From Microvirga pudoricolor (GTDB lineage: Bacteria > Pseudomonadota > Alphaproteobacteria > Rhizobiales > Beijerinckiaceae), in NCBI RefSeq assembly GCF_016892705.1, contig NZ_JAFEMB010000005.1:1-64000 (forward strand): a DNA stretch of 64,000 nucleotides. The letters are read 5' to 3'. A program made the position numbers and the translations under genes. Positions 48,156 through 56,489 of the stretch are shown here, piece after piece; the first letter of the stretch is position 1; each line of letters begins with the position of its first letter. The notes under the pieces were generated by a model that ran no database searches, was not told where the DNA came from, and saw only the letters and a list, made by a program, of their open reading frames with translations.

Positions 48156-49490
48156 ATGGACCACGCGCCCAGAACGAATGCTCTTCCCCTACAGAATTTC
48201 TGGATGCCATTCACCGCAAACCGTCAGTTCAAAGCATCACCGCGCCTGCTCGCTAGCGCGAATGGCATGTACTACACGGACATCAACGGAAATCAGGTCC
48301 TCGACGGGACAGCGGGGCTTTGGTGCTGCAATGCGGGGCACGGCCGCCGAACTATAACCCAAGCAGTGGAGCGGCAGCTTGCAACACTGGACTACGCTCC
48401 ATCCTTCCAGATGGGGCATCCGGCCGCTTTCGATTTCGCCGCACGGCTGGCGGAGCACGCGCCGGGGCATAGCGAGGGCCGGTTGGACCGCATCTTTTTC
48501 ACCGGATCCGGCTCGGAATCCGTCGATACGGCGCTCAAGATCGCTATCGCTTATCAACGAGCGATCGGACAGGGCACGCGTACCCGCATTATTGGACGAG
48601 AGAAGGGCTATCATGGGGTTGGCTTCGGCGGAATCTCGGTAGGTGGTCTCGTCAACAATAGACGTGTCTTTCCTCAAATCCCTGCCGACCATATGCGCCA
48701 CACGTTGGATATCGATCGGAACGCCTTTTCCAAGGGTCTGCCGCTGCATGGGGTGGAGCTTGCAGAGGATCTGGAGCGGCTGGTCCAACTCCATGGAGCG
48801 GAAACCATTGCGGCGGTGATCGTTGAGCCGATGTCAGGATCAGCCGGCGTCATCCTGCCGCCGAAAGGTTATCTCGAGAAGCTGCGCGCGACAGCGGACA
48901 AGTATGGGATCCTGCTCATCTTCGATGAGGTCATCACCGGCTTCGGGCGTCTCGGCACACCTTTCGCTGCCGACTATTTCGGGGTTGTTCCGGACATGAT
49001 GACGACCGCGAAGGGTCTCACCAACGGGGCTATTCCCATGGGCGCTGTCTTCGCCAGCCGCACGATCCATGATGGCCTGATGACCGGCCCAGACAACGCG
49101 ATTGAGCTATTTCATGGTTATACGTACTCCGGTCATCCTGTGGCGTGCGCCGCTGGGTTGGCCACGATGGATATCTATGCTGAGGAAGGCCTTCTGACTC
49201 GTGCCGCCGAACTCGCTGATGCCTGGCAAGAGGCCTTGCATTCGTTGAAAGGCCTGCCTCATGTTATCGACATCCGCAATCTGGGGCTCGTCGGAGCCGT
49301 TGAGCTTGCTTCGCGAGAGGGAGCGCCGGGGACCCGCGCTTACGATGCTTTCATCGACTGCTTGCAAAAGGGCCTGCTGGTCCGCGTCACAGGTGACATT
49401 ATTGCTTTGTCGCCGCCCCTCATCATTGAAAGAAGGGAGATCGATACGGTCGTTTCAATCCTGGGAGATGCACTGCATGCGCTGAACTAG
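48156..49490 (+). CDS. Class III aminotransferase (omega-amino acid:pyruvate type)
   Basis: A 444-residue PLP enzyme. Motifs: LQNFWMPFTANRQFKASPRL at the start, GTAGLWCCNAGHG, the FTGSGSESVDTALKIA phosphate-binding region, IFDEVITGFGRLG and the PLP lysine in MTTAKGLTNGAIPMG. The opening and W-C-C motif are typical of beta-alanine/omega-amino acid:pyruvate aminotransferases. GGAGG lies 5 bases before the ATG at 48156. The adjacent PuuR-like regulator supports an amine or omega-amino acid substrate. Confidence 0.9.
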   Translation: MDHAPRTNALPLQNFWMPFTANRQFKASPRLLASANGMYYTDINGNQVLDGTAGLWCCNAGHGRRTITQAVERQLATLDYAPSFQMGHPAAFDFAARLAEHAPGHSEGRLDRIFFTGSGSESVDTALKIAIAYQRAIGQGTRTRIIGREKGYHGVGFGGISVGGLVNNRRVFPQIPADHMRHTLDIDRNAFSKGLPLHGVELAEDLERLVQLHGAETIAAVIVEPMSGSAGVILPPKGYLEKLRATADKYGILLIFDEVITGFGRLGTPFAADYFGVVPDMMTTAKGLTNGAIPMGAVFASRTIHDGLMTGPDNAIELFHGYTYSGHPVACAAGLATMDIYAEEGLLTRAAELADAWQEALHSLKGLPHVIDIRNLGLVGAVELASREGAPGTRAYDAFIDCLQKGLLVRVTGDIIALSPPLIIERREIDTVVSILGDALHALN

Positions 49491-49581
49491 CACCGAGCTG
49501 CAGCGGCGACTGGAAGTCAACGACTCTCATCAGTGACTTTGATGGGGCAGCGGATGTTCGGGGGCGTCGAGCGGACTATTG

Positions 49582-49600
49582 AAATCTTCTCGCTCCGACC
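49582..49600 (+). repeat. attR-like copy of the tRNA-Pro 3' end
   Basis: AAATCTTCTCGCTCCGACC, identical to the tRNA-Pro end at 29733-29751 except for one T/C difference. High-GC core sequence and the MAPEG gene follow. Confidence 0.8.
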
Positions 49601-49711
49601 GTGGCCGGATCCGGTATCAACCCCCGGCCGGGCCTCGCCAATCGCATCGACACACTGTCGAAACCCTTCTCGCCGCCCCATAATCACTACGGCTGAGCTT
49701 GGGGAACGGCG

Positions 49712-50113
49712 ATGACCACCGAACTGACTTTGCTGGGATGGAGCCTCGTGCTGGCGCTTGTGCACGTCTTACTACCGGCGATGCTGCGCACGGGAGAAAC
49801 AGGAGTGGCCTACAACGCCAGCGCGCGGGACACGGACGGCCCACCGATCGGCGTCGTCACGGGGCGGCTGATGCGGGCCCAGAAGAATCTCTTCGAAACC
49901 TTGCCGCTCTTTGCCGCCGCGCTGCTCATCGCGCATGTGGCTAACCGGACGGGCATCCTCACCTGGTGGGGTGCTATGATGTATTTCTGGGCACGGGTCA
50001 TCTACCTGCCGCTTTACGCGCTCGGTGTTCCCTACGTGCGCTCGCTCGTGTGGCTCGTCTCTTTGGCGGGCGTGATCCTGATTCTCGTGGCGATTCTGCT
50101 CCCGGGAGCTTGA
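49712..50113 (+). CDS. MAPEG family membrane protein
   Basis: A 133-residue integral membrane protein with four hydrophobic helices. The motif ARDTDGPPIGVVTGRLMRAQ with KNLFETLPLFAAALLIAH is the glutathione-binding core of the MAPEG family (membrane-associated eicosanoid and glutathione metabolism). Bacterial members may be glutathione transferases or peroxidases; no substrate is indicated. It is the first core gene after the island. Confidence 0.85.
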   Translation: MTTELTLLGWSLVLALVHVLLPAMLRTGETGVAYNASARDTDGPPIGVVTGRLMRAQKNLFETLPLFAAALLIAHVANRTGILTWWGAMMYFWARVIYLPLYALGVPYVRSLVWLVSLAGVILILVAILLPGA

Positions 50114-50332
50114 TCAGGCTTGGGCGAGCTGTCCGATCGCCTTGGCGAGATCGCGCCGTCTTGCCTGGGCCTTGCGGCGCACGCGGATATCCGTCAGCTG
50201 GCCTTCGATCATCTGAAAGAGGGGCAAATGCTTGTCACCGTGCTCCGCCACAACGAAGGCGAGCACTCCCAAGGCTTTCTCCAGGCGCTCCTCCATGGTG
50301 AGGCTTTGCTGCTCGGCCGCTTGGCTCTTCAT
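50114..50332 (-). CDS. Small hypothetical protein
   Basis: A 72-residue charged, mostly helical protein starting MKSQAAEQQSLTMEERLEKA; GGAGAACG precedes the ATG at 50332. Its stop abuts, end to end, the MAPEG stop codon on the other strand. The frame is open upstream to 50464, but that extension has no start signal. I do not recognise a family. Confidence 0.6.
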   Translation of the reverse strand: MKSQAAEQQSLTMEERLEKALGVLAFVVAEHGDKHLPLFQMIEGQLTDIRVRRKAQARRRDLAKAIGQLAQA

Positions 50333-50511
50333 CGTCGTTCTCCGCCGGTCGTCCCTGCAACATCCAGGCGAAAGAATCATGCTCCTCAAAGGTAAAGGTT
50401 TGATTATTATCCTGGCGGCGGGCTCCAACGGATGGCATCTCCGGTTCTCGAATAGCGAAACCAACCGGCCTTTGAAGCGTCAGTATGGGATTGAACCGAA
50501 GGGGATCGATA

Positions 50512-50688
50512 ATGTTTTCTTGGGCTTCCATCCGGTTGGCCGGTCTGCTCGCGGTCGTTATGGCGGCGCCGGCATCGGCCCAGTCCACGCCGTCGACGCG
50601 TGAATGCATGGCCGGCGAACAGCGAATCGATGGCGAATGCCAGCCGACGACCCGTGGGGCCAAGAACCGCGGTTCAGGATCCCGCTGA
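50512..50688 (+). CDS. Small exported protein
   Basis: A 58-residue protein: signal peptide MFSWASIRLAGLLAVVMAAP cleaved near ASAQ, then ~35 residues with two Cys (RECMAGEQRIDGECQPTTRG) that could form a disulphide. GGGG about 9 bases before the ATG at 50512. No known family recognised. Confidence 0.55.
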   Translation: MFSWASIRLAGLLAVVMAAPASAQSTPSTRECMAGEQRIDGECQPTTRGAKNRGSGSR

Positions 50689-50704
50689 GACGGACCATGA
50701 GACG

Positions 50705-50744
50705 AAAAAAAGGTCCCGCCAACGGGTGATGGCAGGACCTTTCG
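50705..50744 (-). terminator. Terminator downstream of the BA14K gene
   Basis: On the minus strand AGGTCCTGCCATC..TGGCGGGACCTTTTTT forms an imperfect hairpin with a T tract; 27 bases beyond the BA14K stop. Its opposite flank (CTTTC) is weaker, so mainly minus-strand use. Confidence 0.75.
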
Positions 50745-50770
50745 CTGGGGATTCCCACCTCAGACGTGAC

Positions 50771-51205
50771 TCACGGATAGGTGCAGACGTAACGCATCCC
50801 GTTGGTCGATAGGTACGTGCCCGAGGCAGGGTCATAGGAACGGTATTTCCTGGCGCAATAGGCTGCGACCGAGGGGCTGACAGTCCCAGGAGGAGGTGGA
50901 GCCGCCGGCTGGGCCTGGGCCTGATTGGCGATCGCTCCCGCAATCAGCGCGCCGGCCGCTAGCCCCGCGACACCGGCTGCCACGGCGCTTCCGTTGTCGC
51001 GGCGGTAATAGTACGGCCGAGGACCGTAATAGCCTGGGCCATAGTAACCATAGCCGCGACGATAGTAATATTGGCTGTAGCTCTCGCCCGGATAGGCCTG
51101 CTCGAGATTGGGCGTAACCGGCGGGCGGGCGACGGGTCCGGCACTCGCCGGAACCGTGGTGGCGAGCACGCAGACACCCGACAGCGCCAGGATCAAGTTT
51201 CGCAT
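50771..51205 (-). CDS. BA14K-family exported protein
   Basis: A 144-residue protein with a signal peptide (MRNLILALSGVCVLATTVPA-SAG), a Tyr/Gly-rich middle (YYYRRGYGYYGPGYYGPRPY), a hydrophobic Ala/Gly segment (SAVAAGVAGLAAGALIAGAI) and a C-terminal YCARKYRSYDPASGTYLSTN block with two Cys. This is the BA14K (Brucella immunoreactive 14 kDa) domain, reported to have lectin-like activity and common in rhizobial envelopes. ATG at 51205 precedes the signal; the longer frame from 51259 does not. Confidence 0.85.
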   Translation of the reverse strand: MRNLILALSGVCVLATTVPASAGPVARPPVTPNLEQAYPGESYSQYYYRRGYGYYGPGYYGPRPYYYRRDNGSAVAAGVAGLAAGALIAGAIANQAQAQPAAPPPPGTVSPSVAAYCARKYRSYDPASGTYLSTNGMRYVCTYP

Positions 51206-51760
51206 TTCCGACTCCTCATGGGCGGCAAGGTAGCAATCGGGGCCCGGCCGCAAGAACACTTTCCTTTATAGCGTGATCGCCTTGCAGGGCAAAAGGGGAG
51301 CTGGGGCAGGGCCGGTGCGGAGCCGCACACGTTTCAGCGATCAACGCCACCCCACCGAACGGTTGGGTTTCCCAAGCTGAAAGTCCGGTCGAAGGCGCAG
51401 AACTTATTGCGGAGGTGCAATCATAACTTGCGGTCCTGCATTTTCGTTTCGGATCCGAAAAATTTCGTATCGGATAAAACTCTGAAAAACCTTTGTTGTT
51501 TCTCAGAGGTTTCCGAGAGGAAGCTGCGATGCTTATCAGAAGTTACGTTGGCGTTCATTCCACAATGCGCCACCGTTCAAAAGTAATTTGATTACTTTTG
51601 GCGGGCTTGATAAAGTTTCATTTCCAATTTCGAGTCAGGTGCCGTCGATGCGCGCCCCAGGGTCCGGCAGTCATTGTTATAGGTTTGTGCTCGGCTCGCT
51701 GCGGCGTCCGTCTGCCGGGCCCCGGCGGTCGCTCTCCGGCCATTGTGGCGTTACGCGGCA
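51206..51760. other. 555-bp intergenic region upstream of the histidine kinase, with two perfect palindromes
   Basis: No gene is seen. It holds the 14-bp palindrome TTTCGGATCCGAAA (51447-51460) and a 10-bp inverted repeat CAAAAGTAAT-TTG-ATTACTTTTG (51578-51600). The AT-rich part (51,420-51,620) is unlike the flanking GC-rich DNA and probably contains the kinase promoter and operators. Confidence 0.6.
51578..51600. promoter_or_regulatory. Perfect 10-bp inverted repeat, candidate operator
   Basis: CAAAAGTAAT and ATTACTTTTG flank TTG, about 160 bases before the histidine kinase ATG. It lacks a T tract after a GC stem, so it is not a terminator; its symmetry suits a dimeric regulator. Confidence 0.4.
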
Positions 51761-53917
51761 ATGAAGAACGCTCTGCCTTCGAAATCGACCATCATTTTCG
51801 TTCTCACGATCGGCAGCCTTATCGCCGGGCTGGCTTTCGCGTCCGTGCGCCTCCTGCAGGTCGAGCACACTCTGCCGGCGAAGGAATCGTACGCGGAGAT
51901 CTGGGCGATTTCCCAGGCCCAGCTCGACATGTCCCTGCTGGCCGACAGCCTGAAAGGCGCGGCTGAAACTCGACGCGGCGAAGCCCAGCGTCCCGACAGC
52001 CCGGATCGCTCCCCCCTCGGGCGGCTCGAGAATGCGCTCCCCAAAGTCGATCTTCTGCTGGAGCGGAGGCAGGCGGAGCTCATTTCCGAAACCGGCCGCC
52101 TAGGGGCCTTGGAGGCCATGCGCGACCGGCTCGGCGACCTCCGCGCAGTGCTCCAACAGGGAATCGCGCCGGAACAGGCGTCTCGCCTGGAGGCCGAGGC
52201 GCGCAGCTTCGCCAACCTGCTTCAGCTCGTCTCGCTGCAGGTGACGGAGCAGGCGGAAGCCCGGGGGAGCGCGGAACGCAGCACCTACCTGCGGCTCATC
52301 TTCGAGGTGCTCGCGGCGATCATCGGCATCTTCATCACGTCCTCGATCCTGTTCTTTCGCGTGTTCAGGGGGATCCGCGAGACCTCGAATGCCCAACGCC
52401 TTCTGCGTCAGGAGCAGGAGCTGTCGGATCTCGTCATCAACAACATCAGCAACCAGGGCATCGTTATCTTCGACGAATGGCTGAACTGCCTGCTCTGGAA
52501 TCCCGGGATGGAAACGCTCCTGGGGATCCGGTCGGCCGACGTGGTGGGAAATGGCATGCGGGAGGTCATCCCGATCTTCGCCAAGGACAATGTCGCATCG
52601 ACCCTGATCCGGGCGACAAGCGGGACGAGCTCCGTCTTCGAGGATGCCGGGCTTACCGAGACCGGACGCGAGCGGTGCCTCGAGATCAACTGCTTTCCGT
52701 TGAACATCGCCGAACGCCGCCTCGGCATCGCCTTCGTCCGCGATGTCACCGAGCACTGGCTGGCCCGCCGCCAGAGCGAGCAGCAGGCCTTCAACCTGGA
52801 GATTCAGGTCCAGCAGCGGACCGCGGCCCTGCGCCAGGCGGAGCGCCGCCTCATCGCGGCCATCGAGACGGCGCCGGAAGGCTTCGCTGCCTTCGATTCC
52901 ACGGGACGGCTTCTGTTCGCCAACGAGCGGATTCGCGCCGTCGAGCCGGTTTCGATCTGGTGCCGGCAGGAAATGACCCTGCCGGTCTTTCTCCAATGCT
53001 TTGCCATGTGCGAGGGGGCGGATACCCGGCTCCTGGCGGCGGACAGCGTGTTCGAGGATATTGCCGTCGATCTCATGATCAAGAAGGATGCCTGGGCGCA
53101 TCTCTCCGTGACCTGGGCCGATAGCGGCACCATCTTCGTGCGCCTGACGGACATCACCGCCTACAAGCAGGCCGCCACCGCCTTGCAATCGGCCCTTGAG
53201 CGAGAGCGCGAGACCACCATGGCCTATCGCAGCTTCGTGTCCATGGTCTCCCACCAGTTCCGGACGCCGCTGGCGATCCTCGATTCCGGCGCCCAGAGGC
53301 TGTTGAGGCGGGGGCAGGCCCTGACGCAGGACGAGCTTGCGACACGAGTCCAGCGGATGCGCAATGCCACGAACCGGCTCACACGCCTTGTGGAGAGCGT
53401 GCTGAACGCCGCCAAGCTCGATGCGGGCCGACTCGAAGTCAATCCGTCCTCCTGCAACCTCAGCGCTATGATCGGGGACCTCTGCGAACGTCAGAGGGAG
53501 ATGACACCCCACGCGGACATCCGCTTCGACGCTCCGCTGATGCCGATCCAGACCCGGTGCGATACGATCCTGATCGAGCAGGTGGTCATCAACCTCCTGT
53601 CGAACGCCGTGAAGTACTCCGGCGAGAATCCCCTGGTCGAGGTCAAGGTCTGGGTCGATGCCGGCCAGGCCTTCTGCTCGGTGCGCGATACGGGAATCGG
53701 CATCCCGGCGGACGAGCTGTCCAAGATTTTCGACCGCTTTTACCGCGCACGAACCGCCTCCGGGATCGCCGGCACTGGAATCGGCTTGAATTTTGCGCAA
53801 AAGATCATGCAATTACATGACAGTTCGATCGAGGTTCAAAGCCACGAGGGAATTGGATCCATCTTCACCTTCGCATTGCCGATAGAGAACGCCGGGCAGG
53901 CGTCACAGGCCGCCTAG
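51761..53917 (+). CDS. Hybrid-free sensor histidine kinase with two membrane helices and PAS domains
   Basis: A 718-residue sensor kinase (ATG at 51761; a TTG at 51743 is possible). Two membrane helices (about 9-30 and 178-202) enclose a ~145-residue periplasmic domain. PAS-like regions follow at ~225-330 and ~365-465 with a coiled coil between. HisKA has H498 in SMVSHQFRTPLAIL; the HATPase has N-box VVINLLSNAVKYSG, G1 VRDTGIGIP, F-box IFDRFYR and G2 GTGIGLNFAQKIM. It probably phosphorylates the response regulator that begins 11 bases downstream. Signal unknown. Confidence 0.92.
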   Translation: MKNALPSKSTIIFVLTIGSLIAGLAFASVRLLQVEHTLPAKESYAEIWAISQAQLDMSLLADSLKGAAETRRGEAQRPDSPDRSPLGRLENALPKVDLLLERRQAELISETGRLGALEAMRDRLGDLRAVLQQGIAPEQASRLEAEARSFANLLQLVSLQVTEQAEARGSAERSTYLRLIFEVLAAIIGIFITSSILFFRVFRGIRETSNAQRLLRQEQELSDLVINNISNQGIVIFDEWLNCLLWNPGMETLLGIRSADVVGNGMREVIPIFAKDNVASTLIRATSGTSSVFEDAGLTETGRERCLEINCFPLNIAERRLGIAFVRDVTEHWLARRQSEQQAFNLEIQVQQRTAALRQAERRLIAAIETAPEGFAAFDSTGRLLFANERIRAVEPVSIWCRQEMTLPVFLQCFAMCEGADTRLLAADSVFEDIAVDLMIKKDAWAHLSVTWADSGTIFVRLTDITAYKQAATALQSALERERETTMAYRSFVSMVSHQFRTPLAILDSGAQRLLRRGQALTQDELATRVQRMRNATNRLTRLVESVLNAAKLDAGRLEVNPSSCNLSAMIGDLCERQREMTPHADIRFDAPLMPIQTRCDTILIEQVVINLLSNAVKYSGENPLVEVKVWVDAGQAFCSVRDTGIGIPADELSKIFDRFYRARTASGIAGTGIGLNFAQKIMQLHDSSIEVQSHEGIGSIFTFALPIENAGQASQAA

Positions 53918-53928
53918 AGGGGCACCGC

Positions 53929-55032
53929 ATGAACAACCAGATGACGATCCTCTGCATCGAAGACGAGGAGGACCTGCGCACGGATATCGCCGAGGAGTTG
54001 ATTGCGGCGGACTACGAGGTGCTCCAAGCCGGAAACGGCCGGGAGGCCATCGATCTGTTGGAGAACCAGCGCCCCGACCTCGTGCTGTGCGACATCACCA
54101 TGCCGGGCCTCGGAGGTTACGACGTTCTGAAGACGATGCGGGAGAGATCGCACCTGTTGGACGTGCCGTTCATCTTCCTGACCGCTCTCGCGGATCGCAA
54201 CGACGTCCTCGTCGGCAAGCAGGCCGGGGCCGACGACTACCTCGTCAAGCCCATCGATTACGACATCCTTCTGGCCACCGTCGCGACGCGCCTGGAACAG
54301 GTGAGTCGCGTGCGCACCGGCGCCGTGCAGCGCGCCGAGGAAGCGTGGGAGGAGGTGCTGAAATCCTCACGCGGGCGGGCCATGGAGGCTCTCTACAAGG
54401 CCACCTTCGCGTTCGACCGCTTCCTTGTGGGCGTCACCGTGGTCGACGAAGGCGGAAACGTGAAGCTCATGAACAAGGAGGCCGAGCGGATCCTGGGCGA
54501 GGACGACGGCCTGAGCGTGGTCCTCGGCAAGCTCAGGGGATCGGTGCCGAAGCTCAACAACAGGCTTCACGACAACATCGCCCGCGCCTTCCAGGAGGAG
54601 TTCCTCGACGAGATGGTCTCCTTCCCGCGTCTGTCCGGGGGGCGACCGTACCTCGTGCTCATCCCGGGCCAGCGGTTCTCGTCGGAAGAGCCCCCGGACG
54701 CCATCGTGCTCCTGATCATCGACACCGACCAGCGCACGAAAGTCTCCGGGGACACCCTCGTGCGCCTCTACAATCTGACCCCGTCTGAGACCCGCGTGGC
54801 GCTGATGCTCATCGACGGTAAGCGCCTGGATCAGATCTCGGAGGAACTCGACGTCGCTCAGACGACGGTGGTATTCCACCTGAAGAAACGCTATTATACG
54901 AAAGACACTACAAAGGGTTATCCCGATGAAATGCCCCAAGTCTTTGATGTTGCTGACTTTCCTTGCAACGTCGCCCGCTATGGCTCAGCCGGTCCAGCAG
55001 GGGGAAGCCACCTTCGTTCAGTTGGCTTGTGA
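53929..55032 (+). CDS. Response regulator with LuxR-type HTH, C-terminus replaced by phage sequence
   Basis: The 367-residue product begins with a normal receiver domain (~1-125: D55 in LVLCDITMPG, K107 in DDYLVKPID). A PAS-like linker covers ~150-265, and a LuxR HTH starts at L283 (LTPSETRVALMLIDGKRLDQ). The HTH fits the family up to TTVVFHLKK (about 320); the next ~47 residues (YYTKDTTKGYPDEMPQVFDV onwards) are unlike it and run out of frame through a phage-type small gene. This marks the insertion point of the prophage-like element, at about 54,890-54,916. Whether it still regulates DNA is doubtful. Confidence 0.85.
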   Translation: MNNQMTILCIEDEEDLRTDIAEELIAADYEVLQAGNGREAIDLLENQRPDLVLCDITMPGLGGYDVLKTMRERSHLLDVPFIFLTALADRNDVLVGKQAGADDYLVKPIDYDILLATVATRLEQVSRVRTGAVQRAEEAWEEVLKSSRGRAMEALYKATFAFDRFLVGVTVVDEGGNVKLMNKEAERILGEDDGLSVVLGKLRGSVPKLNNRLHDNIARAFQEEFLDEMVSFPRLSGGRPYLVLIPGQRFSSEEPPDAIVLLIIDTDQRTKVSGDTLVRLYNLTPSETRVALMLIDGKRLDQISEELDVAQTTVVFHLKKRYYTKDTTKGYPDEMPQVFDVADFPCNVARYGSAGPAGGSHLRSVGL

Positions 55033-55243
55033 CCGCCTGGGGCTGGTCACCGCCGCTGATGTCGTACGAGGGGCGACAGGCCTTGAGGCTTCGACCGTGT
55101 ACGAGGGTAGGGCTCTCCAGGCTCACTGGGAAAAGCGCCTTCAGACGATGACACCCGAAGAGCGCAACGAAGTTTGCCGCGACGCCTTCCAAAAGGGTGG
55201 GATGCTTGCGCGCTTCGGAGCTTATTGGACAGGCAAAGACTAA
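54926..55243 (+). CDS. Small exported protein at the prophage edge
   Basis: A 105-residue protein with a signal peptide (MKCPKSLMLLTFLATSPAMA-QP) and two Cys in the mature part (QLACDRLG, EVCRDAF). AAGGG precedes the ATG. It overlaps the chimeric response regulator tail in another frame. Function unknown; it is a cargo or virion-associated candidate. Confidence 0.6.
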   Translation: MKCPKSLMLLTFLATSPAMAQPVQQGEATFVQLACDRLGLVTAADVVRGATGLEASTVYEGRALQAHWEKRLQTMTPEERNEVCRDAFQKGGMLARFGAYWTGKD

Positions 55244-55304
55244 CGTCAGGCCGAGACGAAAAACTCGTTATAAAATTGCGTGTCGTGGTATAAATAGAAG
55301 TACC

Positions 55305-55517
55305 ATGACCACACAAAACAACACTTCTGGCGTCCACCGCCTCTTGAAGCCACAGGAGGTCGCCGACTTCCTGGGTATCACCCTCCGCCACGTCTACACG
55401 ATGATCAAGGAAGGTCAGATCGCTTACAGCCGCGTCGGTCGGCTCTATCGAATTCATCCGTCTGAGGTCCAGCGTGTCACCCAGCAGATGATCAACGTGC
55501 CCGCTGGCGACGAATAA
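55305..55517 (+). CDS. Excisionase-type helix-turn-helix protein
   Basis: A 70-residue protein with an HTH_17-type motif: LLKPQEVADFLGITLRHVYT then GQIAYSRVGRLYRIHPSEV. Such MerR-like excisionase (Xis) proteins bend DNA or act as small regulators in phage and islands. The frame opens at 55197, but the ATG at 55305 begins the domain and is followed by Met-Thr-Thr-Gln; TATAAA lies about 10 bases upstream. It is not adjacent to an integrase here. Confidence 0.85.
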   Translation: MTTQNNTSGVHRLLKPQEVADFLGITLRHVYTMIKEGQIAYSRVGRLYRIHPSEVQRVTQQMINVPAGDE

Positions 55518-55541
55518 TCCCAATCCAATTTGAAAGGCTGA

Positions 55542-56249
55542 ATGGCCAAACGCAAAGCACGAGGCTCGAAAGAAGCCTTCAGCGTCAAAACGAAGTTTGA
55601 CGCCACTGAACGGAAGCTCCCTCCAATCCGTCCGCTGACTGAGAAGCAAGCCGACTACCTGGAGGCGCTAGAGGCGTCAGACCAAGTCATCGCCCTAGGG
55701 GTTGCGGGAACCGGTAAGACCTTCATCGCCGCCACCTTCGCCGCTGACCAATACCGTCAGCGGAAAATCCGCAAGATCATCCTGACGAAGCCCAATGCTC
55801 CAGCCGGACGGTCATATGGATTCCTCCCAGGGACGATTGAAGAGAAAACCGCACCGTGGGTCCTGGGCATGACCGAGGCCATCAAAGAGCGGATCGGGGC
55901 AGGGGCATTCGATATCGCCATGAAGAACGGCGATATCGAGGTCGTTCCTTTCGAGACGATGCGAGGCCGAACCTTCAAGGACGCCTTCGTCCTTCTGTCG
56001 GAGTCTCAGAACTGTACGGTCGATGAAATCAAGTTGTTCCTCAGCCGTATCGGCGACGATTGCAAAGTCGTCTTGGACGGTGACCTGGGTCAGAAGGACA
56101 TCAAAGAGTCGTCGGGGTTGGCTACGGCTATCCATCTGATCAAGAAGGACTGCCTCCCAGTCCCCATCATCGAGTTCGACCTTGGCGACATCGTCCGGTC
56201 GGGCATTTGCGCGATGTGGGTGAAGAGCTTCCATCGGGCCGGACTATGA
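55542..56249 (+). CDS. PhoH-like phage ATPase
   Basis: A 235-residue P-loop ATPase. Walker A is GVAGTGKT (53-60), Walker B-like region is AFVLLSESQNCTVDEIK (LLSESQN in place of ILDEAQN), and ILTKPNAPAGRSYGFLPG and VVLDGDLGQKDIK are conserved phage PhoH features. PhoH proteins are frequent in phage genomes, and bacterial ones can be fused to PIN RNases; here no PIN domain. Its stop overlaps the next start by four bases. Confidence 0.9.
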   Translation: MAKRKARGSKEAFSVKTKFDATERKLPPIRPLTEKQADYLEALEASDQVIALGVAGTGKTFIAATFAADQYRQRKIRKIILTKPNAPAGRSYGFLPGTIEEKTAPWVLGMTEAIKERIGAGAFDIAMKNGDIEVVPFETMRGRTFKDAFVLLSESQNCTVDEIKLFLSRIGDDCKVVLDGDLGQKDIKESSGLATAIHLIKKDCLPVPIIEFDLGDIVRSGICAMWVKSFHRAGL

Positions 56250-56485
56250 CCGATCCTTCAGAACTGGTGTACGTGCTATTGGAGTATCCAAGAGGGAGCG
56301 AAATTATTCCGGCTCCGCGAGGTCAATATATGCGTAAAATGTGCTCAGTTATAGCAGAGTCGGAGTCAGTCATTCCGTGGTGCGATAAAAACGACGTGCC
56401 CTATTACTCATTTCGGACGAATGGCCACATCGTTGCGCCGAAAACGCTTGAGCAACATACTCTGTTCAAGCTGACCTTCTTCTAA
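56246..56485 (+). CDS. Small phage-type protein
   Basis: A 79-residue protein starting MTDPSELVYVLLEYPRGSEI, coupled to the PhoH gene by an ATGA overlap. No recognised domain. Followed by a hairpin terminator. Confidence 0.6.
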   Translation: MTDPSELVYVLLEYPRGSEIIPAPRGQYMRKMCSVIAESESVIPWCDKNDVPYYSFRTNGHIVAPKTLEQHTLFKLTFF

Positions 56486-56489
56486 TGGA

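Larger units (their letters stand above)
29733..49600. mobile_element. 19.9 kb genomic island integrated at tRNA-Pro
   Basis: The stretch is bounded by a 19-bp repeat of the tRNA 3' end (18/19 identical). It has visibly lower GC, carries accessory transport and catabolic genes, lacks the dispersed hairpins of the core, and begins with a broken integrase tail. It holds LysR, two M20 hydrolases, ABC peptide-type transporter parts, an OYE, a TTT transporter, BVMO, hydrolase, alcohol dehydrogenase, XRE-cupin regulator and aminotransferase. No intact recombinase is present, so it is probably immobile now. Confidence 0.8.

Noticed and set aside
55270-55304. Sigma-70 promoter just before the excisionase-type gene
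   Set aside because: A TATAAA lies about 10 bases before the ATG but no -35 at correct spacing is seen, and the leader would be too short.
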